In this document: positions 58,726 through 64,000 of the stretch, in pieces
How positions within the stretch are numbered: position 1 is the stretch's first letter
How the letters are laid out: each line of letters opens with the position of its first letter
Assembly (NCBI GenBank): GCA_950097015.1
Contig: CATNEN010000039.1
Location: forward strand, 1,736,001 to 1,800,000
DNA from: Macrostomum hystrix
Taxonomy: Eukaryota > Platyhelminthes > Macrostomidae
Length of the DNA: 64,000 nt
Direction of reading: 5' to 3'
Notes under the pieces: model-generated
The model's database searches: none
What the model saw: only the letters and a program-made list of their open reading frames with translations
Told to the model about the DNA's origin: nothing
Translations under genes and position numbers: made by a program

Positions 58726-59199
58726 ATGTCTCTGATGCCACCGCAGCGATTGCAGCTCCTCCGCGGCGAGGCACAGCGGCTAATAAGATCTCTAGGCAGC
58801 TGGTCAGATCCCCACAGGCCTCTCTCATCGGCCGTGCTCACCGCCTACCTTCGGCAGCGCCAACTGCCCAGCTGGACTGCATTCTTTGTGAGGCGCAGCC
58901 AGGTCATCAACGACCAGTGGGGCCTCAGCCTATTTAACTGGCCAGTTGACGGCTCAAATTACCATGTACTGCGCACCGGCTGCTATCCCTATGTGAAATA
59001 CCACTGCACCAAGGCCCCGCCCGACCCCAGCCTAGACAGCCAGGACCGATTCTACACCTACTTGAAGGCCGCGAACTTCGGCTTGCCAACTCTTGCCTAC
59101 GGATTGGCTGCCAGCTTTCTTGCGCGACACACGGACACTCTCCGATTGGCTGGCGGCCGACGCGTCACTTTGTACTTTTGGATGCCCGAGACCTGGTAG
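58726..59199 (+). CDS. C15orf61-like conserved protein
   Basis: 157 residues in one exon, starting at MSLMPPQRLQLL and ending FWMPETW. The core matches the conserved metazoan C15orf61 family closely: LPSWTAFFVRRSQVINDQWG, LSLFNWPVDGSNYHVLRTGC, YPYVKYHCTKAP, DRFYTYLKAANFGLPTLAYG, and a final VTLYFWMPE strand. The length is about that of the human protein as I remember it. Function is not established to my knowledge; members are thought to be mitochondrial or secreted, and the basic, Leu-rich N-terminus would suit targeting. An acceptor-like CCACCGCAG sits just inside the frame, so an alternative start is possible. After the stop, a donor-like TTTTGGTAAGCC at 59245-59256 suggests the transcript splices on towards the next small gene. 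Confidence 0.88.
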   Translation: MSLMPPQRLQLLRGEAQRLIRSLGSWSDPHRPLSSAVLTAYLRQRQLPSWTAFFVRRSQVINDQWGLSLFNWPVDGSNYHVLRTGCYPYVKYHCTKAPPDPSLDSQDRFYTYLKAANFGLPTLAYGLAASFLARHTDTLRLAGGRRVTLYFWMPETW

Positions 59200-59333
59200 C
59201 TGGCCCTGAACATTTCGCAGCCTATCTGTTCCATTATTTTGCTTTTGGTAAGCCCAACCCACTTGCAGTCTGATCTCTCACATTTACTAAATAGTCTCAT
59301 CTATCACTCACTATCTTGCCTGAAATTCAGTTG

Positions 59334-60229
59334 ACATTCACCTGCTACTCTCCTGGCATTCACCTGCTACTCTCCTAGCATTCACCTGCTACTCTCCTAG
59401 CATTCACCTGCTACTCTCCTGGCATTCACCTGCTACTCTCCTAGCATTCACCTGCTACTCTCCAGGCATTCACCTGCTACTCTCCTAGCATTCACCTGCT
59501 ACTCTCCTGGCATTCACCTGCTACTCTCCTGGCATTCACCTGCTACTCTCCTGGCATTCACCTGCTACTCTCCTGGCATTCACCTGCTACTCTCCTGGCA
59601 TTCACCTGCTACTCTCCTAGCATTCACCTGCTACTCTCCTAGCATTCACCTGCTACTCTCCTGGCATTCACCTGCTACTCTCCTAGCATTCACCTGCTAC
59701 TCTCCTAGCATTCACCTGCTACTCTCCTGGCATTCACCTGCTACTCTCCAGGCATTCACCTGCTACTCTCCTGGCATTCACCTGCTACTCTCCTGGCATT
59801 CACCTGCTACTCTCCTGGCATTCACCTGCTACTCTCCTGGCATTCACCTGCTACTCTCCTGGCATTCACCTGCTACTCTCCTGGCATTCACCTGCTACTC
59901 TCCTGGCATTCACCTGCTACTCTCCTGGCATTCACCTGCTACTCTTCTGGCATTCACCTGCTACTCTCCTGGCATTCACCTGCTACTCTCCTGGCATTCA
60001 CCTGCTACTCTCCAGGCATTCACCTGCTACTCTCCTGGCATTCACCTGCTACTCTCCTGGCATTCACCTGCTACTCTCCTGGCATTCACCTGCTACTCTC
60101 CAGGCATTCACCTGCTACTCTCCTGGCATTCACCTGCTACTCTCCAGGCATTCACCTGCTACTCTCCTGGCATTCACCTGCTACTCTCCTGGCATTCACC
60201 TGCTACTCTCCAGGCATTCACCTGCTATT
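59334..60229. repeat. 22-bp minisatellite between the C15orf61-like and small membrane protein frames
   Basis: About 41 copies of a 22-bp unit with CATTCACCTGCTACTCTCCT and GG/AG. It lies between a donor-like site at 59250 and an acceptor at 60350, so it behaves as an intron-filling array. Related longer units with TTCACTGTGAATTCACTGG follow to 60345. Confidence 0.95.
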
Positions 60230-60345
60230 CACTGTGAATTCACTGGTATTCGCCTGCTATTCACTGTGAATTCACTGGTATTCGCCTGCTATTCACTGTG
60301 AATTCACTGGCATTCGCCTGCTATTCACCTGCTACTCACCTGATA
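60230..60345. repeat. Diverged palindromic repeat next to the 22-bp array
   Basis: About three copies of a unit with CACTGTGAATTCACTGGTAT and TCGCCTGCTATT. The segment CAGTGAATTCACAGTG on the complementary strand is a near-perfect palindrome. Confidence 0.8.
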
Positions 60346-60369
60346 TTCGCAGACACCAAGTGCTTCAGC

Positions 60370-60666
60370 ATGTCCAACATTGGCGCGTTTAACTACTGGC
60401 CCACTTTCTGGGGCTACCTGCTCATCTTCCTGTGCCTGTGGGGCCTGGCCACCCTCATCCGGCTTATACTCGGCCTAATCTGCAGCGTCCTGCTCTGGCT
60501 GCAGTCTAGGTGTACCAAACTCTACTCTAAGAGGCCCAATAGCACCACTAACGACTCATTTGCCACGGAGACACCTAGCAACTATACCAATGGTGTGTCC
60601 AGTCCTCGAACCTCTTCCAATTTGACGGCCTCCTTGTCCGAAAGTGAGGTAGAAGAAACTGATTGA
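60370..60666 (+). CDS. Small single-pass membrane protein, 98 residues
   Basis: The frame follows an acceptor-like ATATTCGCAG at 60350 and starts MSNIGAFNYWPTFWGYLLIF. A long hydrophobic helix (about residues 9-43: WGYLLIFLCLWGLATLIRLI and LGLICSVLLWLQ) is followed by a basic patch (RCTKLYSKRP) and a Ser/Thr/Asn-rich acidic tail ending EVEETD. I do not recognise the family; it looks like a SMIM-type protein with the tail in the cytosol. It may share a transcript with the C15orf61-like gene upstream. An AATAAA signal follows the stop. Confidence 0.6.
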   Translation: MSNIGAFNYWPTFWGYLLIFLCLWGLATLIRLILGLICSVLLWLQSRCTKLYSKRPNSTTNDSFATETPSNYTNGVSSPRTSSNLTASLSESEVEETD

Positions 60667-60728
60667 TCAGCTTCATTGTTCGAGTCGCCTCCTCTAGTTC
60701 ATTTGTACTTTTTGCTTTTAAAGACAAC

Positions 60729-60734
60729 AATAAA
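60729..60734 (+). terminator. Poly(A) signal after the small membrane protein
   Basis: AATAAA, 63 bases after the stop codon, in a local T/A-rich setting. Confidence 0.55.
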
Positions 60735-61061
60735 TAGATCACTTCTGACACTGAGATGTGTGGCTTGCATTTTTTAATTGATTTGTACTTTTAAGTGTAC
60801 AGCATAGAATACATAAAGAGTTAGGTTATTCAGTTTTTTTCTCTTTTTCGTTTTTGTACTAGCGTCTAGTGATGTCTCAATGCTTCTGGTTGTAGCCCAT
60901 GAGTTGCGTCCGACAGATAAATGCGCTTCTGTGAATTTATCCCATTCAAAACTGTTTGTTTCGACTTTCATTCAATTATTCTTTTCTGGTTACTGTGCCA
61001 AAGTAGAGTTTCATACAATCACTCCAAACAAATTGACTCTAGAGTGTACACATTTGTAGCT
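60735..61061. other. Spacer upstream of eIF3a
   Basis: AT-rich, no gene recognised. Probably contains the eIF3a promoter or first non-coding exon. Confidence 0.35.
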
Positions 61062-61715
61062 TGCTCTACCTGCTCTATCCTACCTGCACTATCCTACTTG
61101 CACTATCCTACCTGCTCTATCCTACCTGCTCTATCCTACTTGCACTATCCTACCTGCTCTATCCTACCTGCTCTATCCTACCTGCTCTATCCTACCTGCT
61201 CTATCCTACCTGCTCTATCCTACCTGCTCTATCCTACCTGCTCTATCCTACCTGCACTATCCTACCTGCTCTATCCTACCTGCTCTATCCTACCTGCTCT
61301 ATCCTACCTGCTCTATCCTACCTGCTCTATCCTACCTGCTCTATCCTACCTGCTCTATCCTACCTGCACTATCCTACCTGCTCTATCCTACCTGCTCTAT
61401 CCTACCTGCACTATCCTACCTGCTCTATCCTACCTGCACTATCCTACCTGCTCTATCCTACCTGCACTATCCTACCTGCTCTATCCTACCTGCACTATCC
61501 TACCTGCACTATCCTACCTGCTCTATCCTACCTGCACTATCCTACCTTCTCTATCCTACCTGCTCTATCCTACCTGCACTATCCTACCTGCTCTATCCTA
61601 CCTGCACTATCCTACCTGCACTATCCTACCTGCTCTTCTCTACCTACTCTATCCTACCTACCCTTCCCTACCTGCCCTTCCCTACCTGCCTTTCCCTACC
61701 TGCCCTTACCTACCG
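61062..61715. repeat. 15-bp minisatellite upstream of the eIF3a start
   Basis: About 43 copies of CTGCTCTATCCTACC, with CTGCACTATCC variants. It ends about 15 bp before a TTTCGCAG acceptor (61724-61731), so it probably sits in a 5' UTR intron. Two of the plus frames are open through it, artefactually. Confidence 0.95.
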
Positions 61716-61757
61716 GGTCTAACTTTCGCAGCTCCGCACCCGCAGCGCTGAGCCGAC

Positions 61758-64000
61758 ATGCCTCAGTACTTCAACAAGCCGGAGAATGCGCTGAAGCGCG
61801 CCCAAGAATTCATGGAAGTGGAGAAGAAAGAATCGGCCCTGGACATCCTAGCCGAGGTGATGAAGTCCAAGCGGCACCGGCAGTGGAACCGGGTGCACGA
61901 GGACATTATGCTGATGTTCATGGACCTGTGCGTGGAACTGCGACGCAACCAGACCTTCAAGGAAGTCATTCACCAGTACAAGAACATGACGCTGAATGTG
62001 AATCCCAGTTCGCTGATTGACATTGTGCGCAAATACCTGGAGCAGGCGGATCGCAAGACCGAAGAGGCGCGCCAGCGTTCGAAAGCTGCCGTGTCCGCCG
62101 AGCAGGAAGAAGTTGACGATCTGGACGTCATCGAGACGCCCGAGAGTCTCATGATGTCGGCTGTCAGCGGCGAGACAACGCAGGATCGCTCGGATAGGGC
62201 CATCCTGGTGCCCTGGCTGAAGTTCATGTGGGAAAGCTACCGCCAGTGCCTGGACCTGTTGCGCAACAACAACAAGCTCGAGCGGCTGTACCACGACGTG
62301 GCCCAGATGGCGTTTCGCTTCTGCGAGAAGTACGGCAGGAAAACGGAATTCCGCAAGCTCAATGACATCCTGCGCAGTCACCTAGGCAAGTTCCAGGCCC
62401 AGCTGGCTTCTGGCCAGCCTGTGCCCACCACCGGTGTCAACCTCAGCAACCCCGACACCCAGGGCTATCACCTGGAGACTCGCCTATCCCAGCTGGAGTT
62501 CTCCATGAATCTGGAACTCTACAACGAGGCCTACAAGTCCATCGAGGACATCTGGAATCTCGTCACGCTGTCTAAGAAGTCGCCAAAGCCGAGCATCATG
62601 GCCAACTATTACACCAAGGTGGCTCTGGTGTTCTGGAAGTGCGGCAGTCACCTATTCCATGCTGCCGCTCTGCACAAGCTCTTCAATTTGCACCGCGAGC
62701 ACAAAAAGAATATGGCCAGCGAGGAGCTGCAGGTGAGCAAGTGGGAGATGCTGTGCTCCAAGTTTTACATTACCAATCATTTTTGAGTTCGGCTGATCTG
62801 AGATTTGGAATGCTCAAATTTTTTATAAGGCATTTAGTAAGGCATGCCATTAGGAAAAGTCATTGTTAAGCACGGCATGGGTGAGTCTGCCATTTGTGAG
62901 TACAGTATGAAACTATTTATTGATTATTGCAGTATGAAACTATTCACTGATGAGTACAGCATGAGTCTATTGATTGATGAGTACAGCATGAGTCTATTGA
63001 TTGATGAGTACAGTATGAATCTATTGATTGATGAGTACAGCATGAGTCTATTGATTGATGAGTACAGCATGAGTCTATTGATTGATGAGTACAGCATGAG
63101 TCTATTGATTGATGAGTACAGCATGAGTCTATTGATTGATGAGTACAGCATGAGTCTATTGATTGATGAGTACAGCATGAGTCTATTGATTGATGAGTAC
63201 AGTATGAATCTATTGATTTATGAGTACAGTATGAGTCTATTGATTGATGAGTACATTATGAGTCTATTGATTGATGAGTACAGTATGAGTCTATTGATTG
63301 ATGAGTACAGCATGAGTCTATTGATTGATGAGTACAGCATGAGTCTATTGATTGATGAGTACAGCATGAGTCTATTGATTGATGAGTACAGTATGAGTCT
63401 ATTGATTGATGAGTACAGCATGAGTCTATTGATTGATCAGTACAGCATGAGTCTATTGATTGATGAGTACAGTATGAGTTTATTGATTGATGAGTACAGC
63501 ATGAGTCTATTGATTGATGAGTACAGCATGAGTCTATTGATTGATCAGTACAGCATGAGTCTATTGATTGATGAGTACAGCATGAGTCTATTGATTGATG
63601 AGTACAGTATGAGTTTATTGATTGATGAGTACAGTATGAGTCTATTGATTGATGAGTACAGCATGAGTCTATTGATTGATGAGTTCAGTATGAATCTATT
63701 GATTTATGAGTACAGTATGAGTCTATTGATTGATGAGTACATTATGAGTCTATTGATTGATGAGTACAGTATGAGTCTATTGATTGATGAGTACAGCATG
63801 AGTCTATTGATCGATGAGTACAGTATGAGCACGGTCTGAGACGAGCTCAGGTCACTGGTGAGTTCCCCTGCCCGCCCGCAGACCATGGCCAGCACTGTGC
63901 TGTGCGCCACGCTGGCCATTCCGCTGCCGTTCGTGCGGGATCGGCACGCGGATTCGCTGCTGGAGTCGGGTGAGATCGCCAGCACAGCCAAGCAGAAGAT
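61758..64000 (+). CDS. EIF3A: Eukaryotic translation initiation factor 3 subunit A (partial, 5' part)
   Basis: Exon 1 61758-62732 (325 codons, phase 0) and exon 2 from 63882 to the window edge; the rest is outside. The start MPQYFNKPENALKRAQEFME matches the animal eIF3a start. Also seen: ALDILAEVMKSKRHRQWNRV, TPESLMMSAVSGETTQDRSD, VPWLKFMWESYRQCLDLLRN, ERLYHDVAQMAFRFCEKYGR, HLETRLSQLEFSMNLELYNE and MANYYTKVALVFWKCGSHLF. Exon 2 continues TMASTVLCATLAIPLPFVRD in the expected place. This is the helical N-terminal part of the PCI scaffold. The C-terminal PCI end, the spectrin-like region and the repeat region are not in the window. Known role: largest eIF3 subunit, scaffold for 43S pre-initiation complex assembly on the 40S ribosome. 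The start codon follows an acceptor-like TTTCGCAG and a short 5' UTR. Confidence 0.96.
62895..63835. repeat. 27-bp minisatellite in eIF3a intron 1
   Basis: About 35 copies of a 27-bp unit with GAGTCTATTGATTGATGAGT and ACAGCAT. It fills most of the intron between the donor at 62733 and the acceptor at 63881. The series around 63200-63300 (ATTTATGAG, then ACATTATGAG) recurs around 63690-63790, showing block duplication. The 331-codon open frame through it is an artefact of the 27-bp period. Confidence 0.96.

Noticed and set aside
62844-63839. 331-codon frame between eIF3a exons
   Set aside because: Made of the 27-bp intron repeat; the eIF3a protein joins cleanly across it from 62732 to 63882.

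Overview
This window is eukaryotic nuclear DNA from an animal. Genes are split by GT-AG introns. Coding exons are GC-rich, the intergenic DNA is AT-rich, and recognisable metazoan proteins occur on both strands. No bacterial operon, CRISPR array or phage feature was seen. The very heavy load of short-period tandem repeats, the FMRFamide-receptor-like GPCR and the protein set suggest a lophotrochozoan. A flatworm of the Macrostomum type is my best guess, but this is inference and I could not test it.

Gene layout. Minus strand: a two-domain protein disulfide isomerase ending in KEEL (5928-7722); an uncharacterised five-exon gene for a 199-residue protein (47565-49661); and a Golgi-type GT32 glycosyltransferase with a DLD motif (53651-55136). 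Plus strand: eukaryotic elongation factor 2 kinase in nine exons (13575-22138); an FMRFamide-receptor-like rhodopsin-class GPCR (29748-31838); a single-exon protein with a C-terminal Tctex1 dynein light chain domain (37348-39030); RNA polymerase I subunit RPA12/POLR1H (56168-56960); a C15orf61 homologue (58726-59199); a small single-pass membrane protein (60370-60666); and the 5' part of eIF3a (61758 to the window end). Three genes relate to translation or ribosome production (eEF2K, eIF3a, POLR1H). I see no sign that the neighbours form one pathway.

The dominant feature is repeat DNA. About 30 tandem arrays with unit lengths of 14-61 bp, plus a tetranucleotide array, occupy roughly 24 kb by my estimated spans. 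Most introns of eEF2K, and introns of the GPCR, eIF3a and the 199-residue protein gene, are filled almost splice site to splice site by an array with its own unit. Several arrays with otherwise unrelated units share a CAGTGA(G) core. One 37-bp family occurs in two places in opposite orientation. Several arrays show higher-order duplication.

Mobile DNA includes a tRNA-derived SINE-like family with four copies (3134, 12992, 21665, 51106), a 237-bp MITE with long inverted termini and TTA flanks (8098-8334), a 646-bp element with 22-bp inverted termini and TA flanks (51947-52592), and a foldback element of about 460 bp (9143-9603). I found no transposase or reverse transcriptase gene.

The candidates most worth following up are the intron-specific minisatellites with a shared splice-junction-like core, the SINE end that abuts a new satellite, the inverted 37-bp family, a 9-residue microexon in eEF2K, and coding-like sequence past the GPCR stop codon.
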